A stretch of DNA of 26,145 nt from a virus, in IMG/VR virus record IMGVR_UViG_3300042308_000140, positions 1-26,145 of that record. One strand, given 5' to 3'. The notes below the pieces were generated by a model. That model did not search any database. It had not been told where the DNA came from and saw only the letters and a program-made list of their open reading frames with translations. Of the stretch, positions 14,227 through 21,297 are shown in pieces. Position numbers and translations under genes: made by a program. The first letter of the stretch is position 1, and the number at the start of each line of letters is the position of its first letter.

Positions 14227-14781
14227 ATGAGTGAAGAAGTTAAAAGCGCAAGCGAAGTAAAAAAAGAAGATTGGATGAACAGCAAATGGCGTCCAATGAT
14301 GGGATGGATGTATATGCTGGTCTGCACCATGGACATGGTTATATTTCCCATCTTATGGAGTCTGTTACAGACCTTTACTCATTCTCCAATCACACAATGG
14401 AATCCACTAACACTGCAAGGTGCTGGTCTATTCCATATTGCAATGGGTGCAGTTTTAGGTATTGCGGCATTTGGTCGCACACAAGAAAAACTTGGAGGAG
14501 CCAATAATGGCGGAATACAAGCACCAACAACAGGATTTGCGGGCGGGTCTTCAACATTTGGCCAACCGACAACAGGAGGCTTCGGCACATCCAGTCCAGG
14601 TTTTGGGGCAGTCCCTCTGGCATCAACAGGCTTTGGCGGAGGCGGGTTTGGAAGCGCACCTTCAACACCAAGTTGGGGCACAACACCGATAACACCAACA
14701 CCAGGCATGCCAAGTGCTAACAGACGTCCATCTGGACCTGCACAGCCGTTCGACAGCGATTTTATGCCGCCAAGAGATTGA
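14227..14781 (+). CDS. Holin (GTA/3TM-type) with Gly/Phe/Pro-rich tail
   Basis: The 184-aa product opens with a charged segment and NSKWRPMMGWMYM (18-30), then a TM helix at about 27-48, a second at about 62-84, and FGRTQEKLGG (82-91). The WRPxxGW...lT.....L......GRTxEK outline is that of the gene-transfer-agent/3TM holin family (PF11351-like). Beyond residue 90 come about 95 residues of low-complexity sequence with repeated TGGFG, PGFG, GGGFG and PTTG elements, ending in a polar acidic tail. Ordinary relatives end soon after the EK motif, so this extension is unusual. It would form the inner-membrane lesion that releases endolysin. AGGAG lies 6 nt before the ATG. Confidence 0.75.
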   Translation: MSEEVKSASEVKKEDWMNSKWRPMMGWMYMLVCTMDMVIFPILWSLLQTFTHSPITQWNPLTLQGAGLFHIAMGAVLGIAAFGRTQEKLGGANNGGIQAPTTGFAGGSSTFGQPTTGGFGTSSPGFGAVPLASTGFGGGGFGSAPSTPSWGTTPITPTPGMPSANRRPSGPAQPFDSDFMPPRD

Positions 14782-14806
14782 CCTTTACTATCTAAGACTG
14801 TATAAT
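14778..14806 (+). promoter_or_regulatory. Sigma70-type promoter, TTGACC-17-TATAAT, leaderless
   Basis: The -35 box TTGACC (14778-14783, 5 of 6) overlaps the holin stop codon and is 17 bp from a perfect TATAAT (14801-14806). The -10 box ends 7 nt before the dnaJ-like ATG at 14814, with no ribosome binding site between them. Confidence 0.75.
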
Positions 14807-14813
14807 TAGTAGT

Positions 14814-15671
14814 ATGAACTACTATGAAACATTAGGTGTAAAAGAAAACGCAGATCAGGATGATATAAAAAAGGCCTACAAAAAATTGGCCATGAAACAT
14901 CATCCTGATCGTGGCGGCGACGAAAAAACTTTTCAATCAATAAGCCAAGCATACGACACCCTTGGCGACGCTGCCAAACGACAACAATACGACAATGAAC
15001 AATTGCATCGGCCACATATTCATGTACGCACAGGTGGGTTTGGTGGATTTGAAGATATATTTGGCCAAGCATTTAGTTTTGGACAACAGGGTGGTCCATG
15101 GGATCCATTTTCTCAAGGTATGAGAAAAAATAGAGATTTAAACATTAATTGCAAGGTATCATTCAAGGACAGTTTTTTAGGAAAACAACTCGAAGCAACC
15201 TACACATTGCCGTCGGGTAAAAAACAAACAGTGGCAATTAACGTGCCTCCGGGCATCAGTCATGGACAAACTATCAAGTATCAAGGATTAGGTGACGATG
15301 CACATCCAAATCTGCAACGTGGAGATTTAAACGTCACCGTGATAGTTGAATCAGACCCGTTGTATCAACGAGTAGGCGACAACATAATTTTTATGTTGCA
15401 AATCTCTGTGTTTGAAGCAATGATTGGATGTAATAAAAAAATTCAATCATTAGATGGAACCAAGTTAGATTTAAAGATACGAGCAGGTACACAACATGGC
15501 GCCGAGTTTGTATGCAAGGGTCGTGGGTTTAATAATTCAACCAACGGAAGAACTGGAGACCTTTTAGTCAAGGTAACTGTCAGTATACCCGAAATAACCG
15601 ACATTATTTTAGTTGATCGAATACTGAAATTACAAAATGAATTTAATAATCACAATAAATCAACTGGTTGA
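14814..15671 (+). CDS. DnaJ/CbpA-like J-domain co-chaperone
   Basis: The 285-aa protein has a full N-terminal J domain (YYETLGVKENADQDDIKKAY, then KLAMKHHPDRGG with the HPD motif at 30-32, and AYDTLGDAAKRQQYD). A short G/F-rich linker (GGFGGFEDIFGQAFSFGQQGG, about 74-94) follows, then the two beta-barrel substrate-binding domains (NRDLNINCKVSFKDSFLGK; VAINVPPGISHGQTIKYQGLG; GDLNVTVIVESDPLYQRVGDNI). There is no CxxCxGxG zinc finger, so it is of the CbpA (type II) class and of near-normal length. It should stimulate host DnaK. Driven by its own leaderless-type promoter and followed by the ClpA-like gene. Confidence 0.93.
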   Translation: MNYYETLGVKENADQDDIKKAYKKLAMKHHPDRGGDEKTFQSISQAYDTLGDAAKRQQYDNEQLHRPHIHVRTGGFGGFEDIFGQAFSFGQQGGPWDPFSQGMRKNRDLNINCKVSFKDSFLGKQLEATYTLPSGKKQTVAINVPPGISHGQTIKYQGLGDDAHPNLQRGDLNVTVIVESDPLYQRVGDNIIFMLQISVFEAMIGCNKKIQSLDGTKLDLKIRAGTQHGAEFVCKGRGFNNSTNGRTGDLLVKVTVSIPEITDIILVDRILKLQNEFNNHNKSTG

Positions 15672-15697
15672 TTGTTGATAAAAAGTCTGTTATAATA
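15669..15697 (+). promoter_or_regulatory. Sigma70-type promoter, TTGATT-17-TATAAT, for clpA-like gene
   Basis: TTGATT (15669-15674, 4 of 6, overlapping the dnaJ stop) is 17 bp from a perfect TATAAT (15692-15697). The predicted start near 15704 gives a leader of about 25 nt that carries the AAAAGGA ribosome binding site of the ATG at 15729. Confidence 0.65.
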
Positions 15698-15728
15698 AAA
15701 TAAATCTTGTATTAAAAGGAAAAATGAA

Positions 15729-17981
15729 ATGGTAGAACCAAGTAGCGAACTGCAAATGGTGTTTGATAAAGCTATAGATGTTGCTAAAAAATTAAATCAT
15801 GAGTATATCACATTAGAACATTTATGTTTTGCCATGTTATGCGAAGAATCATTTAGTAAATGCGTTTCTGGATTTGGTGCAGATACTGACTATATACGTA
15901 AAAATCTCGAACATTATCTCAAAAACAAATTAAGTGAAATTGTCATTGCAGATGGTGTAACTAAACCTAAAAAAACTCAGGCCGTTGAACGTGCTCTCAA
16001 TCGTGCATTTACACAGGTCCTGTTTAATGGCCGTCAAAAAATTGAATGTACTGATGTATTTCTTGCCATTATGAGTGAGAAAAAATCTTTTGCATTCTAT
16101 TACATACAACAGGCTAACATTGACAAAGATAAATTTGCTGACTATCTACACAACGAATTAGACAGCACCGATGACGAAACAGAGAATCAGTCATCTAAAG
16201 CACTTAAGGCGTTTACAACTAATCTTAATGAATCAGTAACCAAAGGCAAAGTTGACCCTGTTATTGGACGAGTAGAAGAACTTGAAAATATTGCCCTAGC
16301 GTTGGGGCGTCGTAGTAAAAATAATGTTATCTTAGTGGGCGATCCAGGTGTTGGTAAAACTGCGATTGCAGAAGGACTAGCGTTTAATATTGTCAACGGT
16401 GCTGTTCCAGAATTTCTTAAAAATTACACTGTGTACAACCTAGACATATCTGCCATGCTAGCCGGTAGCAAATACCGTGGTGACTTTGAAGAACGATTTA
16501 AACTGGTGTTGGCAGCACTACAGAAAAAAGGCAAGACTGTTTTATTCATTGATGAAGCACACATGATCAGTGGTGCTGGATCTGCCAGCAACAGTGCTAA
16601 CGATCTTGCCAACATGATGAAGCCTGCACTGAGCAAAGGCAATATCAAAGTAGTAGCATCAACTACCTGGGAAGAATATCGCAAGCACTTTGAAAAGGAT
16701 CGCGCACTGATGCGTCGATTCCAGCGCATCACTGTTGATGAGCCAACACAAGAAATGTCTGTACAGATTCTCAAAGGTATTAAGAAGTACTACGAAGATT
16801 TCCACAAAGTTAAAATCAAAGACGATGCTATTCAGGCAGCAATCAAACTCAGTGTGAAATATCAAACAGATAAAAAATTACCAGACAAGGCAATTGATTT
16901 GATTGATTGTGCATGTTCACGATTTAATATTAAATTGGCTGGCGATCGAGTCATCGGAGAAGAAGAAATTCAATTTGAACTTAGTAAAATGATTCAACTG
17001 CCTGCTGAAGTAATTATGGAATCAGAATCCAGTAATCTTAGTAATTTAATGAGCAACTTGCAGAGTGAGGTGTATGGGCAAGATTCTGCTATCGAGACTG
17101 TGGTTGATAAAATTCTTGTGGCCCGTGCAGGTCTTAAATCAGAAAACAAACCTGTTGGATCTTTTGTATTCATGGGCCCAACAGGTTGTGGCAAGACTGA
17201 AACTGCTAAATCGTTGAGTAAACATCTTGGTGTTAAGTTATTGCGATTTGACATGAGTGAATATCAAGAAAAACACAGTGTAAGTAAACTGATTGGATCA
17301 CCTCCCGGTTATGTGGGATTCGAAGAAAACGCAGGATTGCTAATCACGCAGATTCAAGAAAATCCCAATGCTGTGTTGTTGTTTGACGAAGTTGAAAAAT
17401 CACATCCTGATGTGTCAACTATCTTGTTGCAGATGATGGACAATGGATTTATCACTGGATCAAATGGTAAAAAAGCAGACTGTCGTAATATTGTGTTGAT
17501 CTTAACTACCAATGCCGGCGCACAGGCCAGCGAGAAAAATCACATAGGATTTGGTCAACAAGAAAAAGATTACAGCGATGCTGATATCAAGAAGTTTTTT
17601 GCACCAGAATTTCGCAATCGACTAGACGGTATCATTACGTTTGCCAAACTCAGCAAAGAAACAATGATTAAAATTGTTGGTAAGTTTATGGTTGAACTTA
17701 GAGATCAAGTACATGAAAAAGGTATTAAAATTAAACTGCGTGATGACGCTGTGGATTGGTTGGTCAAACAAGGATTCGATAGTAAAATGGGGGCAAGGCC
17801 ATTACAACGAGTCATTGACAAGGAAATTAAACGTCCGTTGGCCAAAATGATGTTGTTTGGAGATCTTAAGAACGGTGGCATCATCACTATTGGTATTGTT
17901 GACAATCAATTGGTCATAATTCCAAAAGTTAAAATTGCTAAATTAGAGTATCATGAGCAATCTTCAACAGATCAAAGTTAA
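15729..17981 (+). CDS. ClpA-type AAA+ unfoldase with IGF ClpP-docking loop
   Basis: The 750-aa product has the full ClpA order and length (E. coli ClpA is 758): Clp_N repeat domain (about 1-140, with YITLEHLCFAML), D1 AAA+ with Walker A GDPGVGKT at 204-211 and DEAH at 275-278, pore segment GSKYRGDFEERF, then directly D2 with Walker A GPTGCGKT at 483-490, FDEVEKSHPDV (552-562), and APEFRNRLD. There is no M-domain coiled coil between D1 and D2, so it is not a ClpB disaggregase. HIGFGQQ at 605-611 places IGF in the position of the ClpP-docking loop, suggesting it can hand substrates to a ClpP, which the phage does not encode here. The upstream ATG at 15724 reads MKW-stop, so ATG 15729 is used. 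Confidence 0.94.
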   Translation: MVEPSSELQMVFDKAIDVAKKLNHEYITLEHLCFAMLCEESFSKCVSGFGADTDYIRKNLEHYLKNKLSEIVIADGVTKPKKTQAVERALNRAFTQVLFNGRQKIECTDVFLAIMSEKKSFAFYYIQQANIDKDKFADYLHNELDSTDDETENQSSKALKAFTTNLNESVTKGKVDPVIGRVEELENIALALGRRSKNNVILVGDPGVGKTAIAEGLAFNIVNGAVPEFLKNYTVYNLDISAMLAGSKYRGDFEERFKLVLAALQKKGKTVLFIDEAHMISGAGSASNSANDLANMMKPALSKGNIKVVASTTWEEYRKHFEKDRALMRRFQRITVDEPTQEMSVQILKGIKKYYEDFHKVKIKDDAIQAAIKLSVKYQTDKKLPDKAIDLIDCACSRFNIKLAGDRVIGEEEIQFELSKMIQLPAEVIMESESSNLSNLMSNLQSEVYGQDSAIETVVDKILVARAGLKSENKPVGSFVFMGPTGCGKTETAKSLSKHLGVKLLRFDMSEYQEKHSVSKLIGSPPGYVGFEENAGLLITQIQENPNAVLLFDEVEKSHPDVSTILLQMMDNGFITGSNGKKADCRNIVLILTTNAGAQASEKNHIGFGQQEKDYSDADIKKFFAPEFRNRLDGIITFAKLSKETMIKIVGKFMVELRDQVHEKGIKIKLRDDAVDWLVKQGFDSKMGARPLQRVIDKEIKRPLAKMMLFGDLKNGGIITIGIVDNQLVIIPKVKIAKLEYHEQSSTDQS

Positions 17982-18600
17982 ACATAGTCAAAAACTATTT
18001 AATGGCGTATATAGATATAAAACTGTGATAATTTGTCCGGCGGCGGCATGGTTTAGAGGAAACAACATTGACCATGCTGACCAAATGTTAGGAAAATATG
18101 CTTCGGACAATCTTCTCAAATATCAATGTCTTAATATCAAAAATCCAACAGACTATTTTTATTCTGTTGAGGTATTGAATTTATTAAAAAGTTTTAGCGA
18201 TTATGAATTGAGAATCGAACAACCTCTACTGAGTTTTTATACCAATCACTTAGATTCCGCAGTGGCTATGGCTAATTTAGATGTGGGCCGAACAAAATAC
18301 ATGTGCGGGCCTCCCGACAATGTCGTAATCAATACAGGTGAAATAATATTAAAACGAGTTCCCTATGCTTACAGAGTTACTCTAGGCAAAACTAAACAAA
18401 ACTACAGTAGTTTTGTAGATTGGAGTGCAAAGATAAACAAGATTAGAATGACTAAAACTTGTAAAAAAAATCTGTGTAAGGATCGTAGTTGGGGTGGATT
18501 TTACTTTTATGTCAAAGACGATGCTACTATGTCCATGGTTAAGATGTTCGTTAATAGCGATATACTGAGAATTGATAAAATTATAAACCTAACTAAATAA
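17953..18600 (+). CDS. Unknown protein overlapping the clpA-like gene
   Basis: A 215-aa basic protein overlapping the ClpA-like gene by 29 bp. It begins MSNLQQIKVKHSQKLFNGVYRYKTVIICPA, with a basic N-terminal segment leading into a hydrophobic strand. Noteworthy segments are AAAWFRGNNIDHADQML (about 31-47), LDVGRTKYMCGPPDN (about 105-119) and CKKNLCKDRSWGGFYFYVKD near 176-195. No catalytic signature, membrane helix or known fold is recognised. A late-promoter-like TAAATA lies at its stop codon, serving the next gene. The start is uncertain because the ribosome binding site is weak (TTAGAG); coupling to the end of the ClpA-like gene may substitute. Confidence 0.58.
   Translation: MSNLQQIKVKHSQKLFNGVYRYKTVIICPAAAWFRGNNIDHADQMLGKYASDNLLKYQCLNIKNPTDYFYSVEVLNLLKSFSDYELRIEQPLLSFYTNHLDSAVAMANLDVGRTKYMCGPPDNVVINTGEIILKRVPYAYRVTLGKTKQNYSSFVDWSAKINKIRMTKTCKKNLCKDRSWGGFYFYVKDDATMSMVKMFVNSDILRIDKIINLTK
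18592..18599 (+). promoter_or_regulatory. Candidate late promoter ACTAAATA
   Basis: ACTAAATA overlaps the stop codon of the 215-aa gene and lies 7 nt before the ATG at 18606. It matches the T4 late box TATAAATA at 6 of 8 positions and equals the element at 10617. The gap to the ATG is too short for a leader with an RBS, so confidence is low. Confidence 0.35.
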
Positions 18601-18605
18601 TTACT

Positions 18606-18956
18606 ATGCCAGTATTAAGCAGCACATTAGTTTCAAGCAACAGTCACCCATCTGATAGTTCAGTGGTAACAATTACCAGTGAAAAATTTAAAGGTGACGG
18701 TTATTACGGTCGCAGTGACGGTCTACACACAGTTCAACTAAAATTTACTGGATTTATAGGAACGTTTAAGATGCAGGGTGCATTGGCAATTGATCCTGTA
18801 ACTACTGACTGGTTCGACATAGACAACACTGATCTAGAGTATTTGACCAATACCAATGTATCTGTGCTACAGAACTTCACAGGCAATTTTGTATGGCTAC
18901 GCTGTGTTATTACATACACTGACGGTACTGTGAATTTTGTTTTACTAAACCACTAA
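18606..18956 (+). CDS. Small beta-rich virion-type protein
   Basis: A 116-aa protein with a beta-sandwich pattern: VVTITSEKFKGDGYYGRSDG, then VQLKFTGFIGTFKMQGALAI, DPVTTDWFDIDN, and NFVWLRCVITYTDGTVNFVLLNH at the C-terminus. The combination of a GFxGxxxxQGxL strand, a (D)WFDI segment and a terminal valine-rich strand is one I associate with small structural proteins of marine T4-like phages, often near tail or head decoration genes. No enzymatic motif is seen. The role as virion protein is inferred from fold pattern and from similarity in composition to the proteins of the first block. Confidence 0.6.
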   Translation: MPVLSSTLVSSNSHPSDSSVVTITSEKFKGDGYYGRSDGLHTVQLKFTGFIGTFKMQGALAIDPVTTDWFDIDNTDLEYLTNTNVSVLQNFTGNFVWLRCVITYTDGTVNFVLLNH

Positions 18957-18973
18957 CCTAATCTCAGATACTC

Positions 18974-18981
18974 GATAAATA
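18974..18981 (+). promoter_or_regulatory. Late promoter GATAAATA
   Basis: GATAAATA matches the T4 late promoter box TATAAATA at 7 of 8 positions and lies in a true intergenic gap of 57 bp. Transcription starting about 6 nt downstream would leave a leader of about 25 nt before the ATG at 19014. It would drive the accessory block that begins there. Confidence 0.55.
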
Positions 18982-19013
18982 ATGCATAGTCGTCTTTTCG
19001 ATGGTGTAAATTT

Positions 19014-19364
19014 ATGAAAATATTTGAAATTTTTAGTCCCAGTTCTGAAGAAGCATTTTCTCCTAGTTATGATCTAGCAGACGATCTGCAATACTTTATG
19101 AACAATGATCCTGAATTCTACAGGAAAAATTATTATCCTTTTGTCATGAAGGTAAAAGAAGCCAAAGCCAATAAGACTAAATTTACGGCCAAGGCGTTTG
19201 AAGCAATGGTAAATCATGCTTACAAAGTATATAAAGAAACGTTTACCGAAGAAAAAAACTTACCGGGTGAATTAGACGAAGAATTAGTAAAAGAAATCTG
19301 TGAAAATCTTCACAGACAAGAATTAAAAAATATCGAAGAAGGCCATTACGATGATGTTAACTGA
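19014..19364 (+). CDS. Accessory protein, unknown, first of the CTS-like block
   Basis: A 116-aa acidic, mostly helical protein starting MKIFEIFSPSSEEAF. The N-terminal M-K-I-x-E-I-F resembles the leader peptide shared by the following genes, though a hydrophobic-x-E cleavage motif is not obvious within the first ten residues. Later segments are YDLADDLQYFMNND (about 19-32), NYYPFVMKVKEAK and LDEELVKEICENLHRQELKN. No known domain is recognised. It follows a late promoter and overlaps the nucleotidyltransferase gene by 14 bp, so its product may act with that enzyme. Confidence 0.6.
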   Translation: MKIFEIFSPSSEEAFSPSYDLADDLQYFMNNDPEFYRKNYYPFVMKVKEAKANKTKFTAKAFEAMVNHAYKVYKETFTEEKNLPGELDEELVKEICENLHRQELKNIEEGHYDDVN

Positions 19365-20097
19365 AGGCGGAAACATATGGCCAGAAAGCACAGCGTTTGA
19401 TCAGGCTATCGCTGAAGATTTAGAAAAACAATTAGAAAAGTATCTACAAGGTACTGGTCTTAATATCTACAGGATAGGCAGCGGCGCAACCCCAACACCT
19501 GGAAAAATGAGCGGCGATTTGGATGTCATGGTTGATTTAGATATTGCCGCTGAATTTTTTAAAGTAGAAGATTCAAAACAGATTCGTATTGAATTAGAAA
19601 AATATCTACAGGAAAAAGGTTTAGAAACTAGACGTATTGCTGTAACTGTGCATGTAAAGCTACCGTTTGGTGATGAGTATCATCAAGTAGACATAAAGGT
19701 AGTTAAAAACGCGGCTAGAGTTTATAAATTTCATATACATAATATACCCAAAGGCAGTCCATACAAGGGTGTTAATAAACAAATGATGATGAACACGCTG
19801 GCCAGCAGTCAAGGACTGTTGTGGAGTCCGGACGAAGGACTTTACAAACGTGATGCTGCTGGAAAGAAGAGTGACTTTTTAAGTGATGAGTTAGATGACA
19901 TTGCACGTTATTTGTTAGGTAATAATGCAACTGCTGCTGATTTAGGAAGTGTAGAAAGTATCATGGCTGCAATTCCCGATGATGCTAAACGCAATGAAAT
20001 ATTTGCCAAGGCCAGAGCCAGTTCCAGTTGGCAGGCTGCTACTCCTGATGTTGGCACCAACGAATGGTTTGTGCGTATGAGGAATAAATTGGTATGA
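19351..20097 (+). CDS. Pol-beta-type nucleotidyltransferase-like protein
   Basis: The 248-aa protein shows the active-site layout of the DNA-polymerase-beta nucleotidyltransferase superfamily. IGSGAT has the Gly-Ser of the hG[GS] motif at 43-44, eleven residues later GDLDVMVD supplies Asp56 and Asp58, and HQVDIKVV supplies the third acid, Asp114. A C-terminal helical part (SVESIMAAIPDDAKRNEIF) would be the accessory domain. Members transfer nucleotides to RNA, proteins or antibiotics, or make oligonucleotides such as 2-5A and cGAMP; the substrate cannot be read here. It begins MM, and the second ATG (19354) is equally plausible. AAGG lies 8 nt upstream. It overlaps the next gene by 4 bp. Confidence 0.72.
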   Translation: MMLTEGGNIWPESTAFDQAIAEDLEKQLEKYLQGTGLNIYRIGSGATPTPGKMSGDLDVMVDLDIAAEFFKVEDSKQIRIELEKYLQEKGLETRRIAVTVHVKLPFGDEYHQVDIKVVKNAARVYKFHIHNIPKGSPYKGVNKQMMMNTLASSQGLLWSPDEGLYKRDAAGKKSDFLSDELDDIARYLLGNNATAADLGSVESIMAAIPDDAKRNEIFAKARASSSWQAATPDVGTNEWFVRMRNKLV

Positions 20098-21296
20098 GAT
20101 TTCGTGAATTTGTTCTCAAAGAATCTGCTGCGCCAACTGTTGGGCGTAAGTATCAACACGTCGAAGATTTAATTTTTACAGGTATACCATCTAAAGGAAT
20201 ATCTGCAGGTTCCGAAGGTGGTCGTGCTGCTGTGAGAATTATACAAGGCATGGCTAGCACTGGCGGTGCCAACGAAATTAAATGGGATGGCAGTCCTGTA
20301 GTATATTGGGGACGCGACGAAGATGGCACATTTAGACTTATACCTAAAAATGCTTGGGAATATTTAAAGCGCGGTAAAACACAGGCCGGAGAAGGTGTAA
20401 CTACACTGATGTCTAGCCCCAACGATATTAAAAACTTTATTTTAGGAACAGGTAAAACTGAACCAGGTAAAGAGAAACAAAGACAGGCCTATGCCAATCA
20501 ACTTGCCAATCTATGGCCTTACTTTGAAAAAGTCAGTCCCGAAACAGGATTCTTAGAAGGCGGCCTATTATTTTATCCTGGCAGAAAACCCAACGGTGAA
20601 CCTGCGCAAGCAATACTAAATCCTAAAACCGGAGAGTATGAATTTTCTCCTAATATCTCCGGGTTTCATATCGGCAAAAACAGTGATCTAGGTAAACGTA
20701 TCAAAGGTGCCAAGTTAATGGTTGCTGCCACAGGATATTATCAATCTATTAGTGGCGACGAAGGAAGGTATCCTGATGCGGAAGGGTTGTCAACTCCGGA
20801 CGTTATAGTTCAAGGTACCACCTATGTAGAGCAAGCACCGGGCATTGATAACGACTTGTTAAACGATGCCAACGCTTTCATTGATGAAAACGAGCAGGCT
20901 ATTAACAGTTTCCTACAACGTAAGCGACCAGGCCCTAGCGGCGAAGAAGAAGTTGTTAACTTGTTTGGTGATATATTGTATAAATTCTATAACGAAAATC
21001 TGCGAGTAGCCGGAGTTAAAGAAAAGTTTAAAGCATGGGCTGAGAATGCCATGGATGCTAAAAAGATTCCTAGATCAAGAACAACAGAAATTTTAAATAA
21101 TCCAGGCTTGGATGCTGTGTTAACTGCTGTGGAAAAACTAAGTGCAGCCAAGATGGACATGCACAGACGAGCCAGTGCTGGCACACACAGCGGCATCAGA
21201 CAAACCAAACCTGAAGGGTATGTATATATAGATCCCGTAACTGGTCAACACGTTAAAGCTATTGATCAAGCCACATGGGCACCAAGGAAAGATTAA
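20094..21296 (+). CDS. Ligase-like KxDG-motif protein (putative covalent nucleotidyltransferase)
   Basis: A 400-aa protein with leader MRFREFVLKE. YQHVEDLIFTG (20-30) precedes EIKWDGSPVVYWGRDEDGTF (61-80). KWDG at 63-66 matches motif I (K-x-D-G) of DNA/RNA ligases and capping enzymes, where the lysine is adenylated. GFLEGGLLFYPG (152-163) could be motif III/IIIa, followed by FSPNISGFHI (184-193) and a lysine-rich KRIKGAKLMV (201-210) that might hold motif V. The HxEDLxF...KWDGxP...GxLxF order is one I associate with a phage family of unknown function (DUF6267-like). The C-terminal 180 residues are helical and unrecognised. Ligase activity is a hypothesis. Its gene overlaps the pol-beta-type gene by 4 bp. 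Confidence 0.6.
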   Translation: MRFREFVLKESAAPTVGRKYQHVEDLIFTGIPSKGISAGSEGGRAAVRIIQGMASTGGANEIKWDGSPVVYWGRDEDGTFRLIPKNAWEYLKRGKTQAGEGVTTLMSSPNDIKNFILGTGKTEPGKEKQRQAYANQLANLWPYFEKVSPETGFLEGGLLFYPGRKPNGEPAQAILNPKTGEYEFSPNISGFHIGKNSDLGKRIKGAKLMVAATGYYQSISGDEGRYPDAEGLSTPDVIVQGTTYVEQAPGIDNDLLNDANAFIDENEQAINSFLQRKRPGPSGEEEVVNLFGDILYKFYNENLRVAGVKEKFKAWAENAMDAKKIPRSRTTEILNNPGLDAVLTAVEKLSAAKMDMHRRASAGTHSGIRQTKPEGYVYIDPVTGQHVKAIDQATWAPRKD

Positions 21297-21297
21297 T

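Noticed and set aside
14379-14713. Overlapping minus-strand frames under the holin tail
   Set aside because: Low-complexity Pro/Val or Leu-rich translations caused by the Gly/Phe/Pro-rich repeat DNA of the holin; nothing supports translation.
15724-15735. Three-codon upstream frame ATG AAA TGG TAG before clpA
   Set aside because: It overlaps the real start and could be a translational regulator, but a frame this short is expected by chance.
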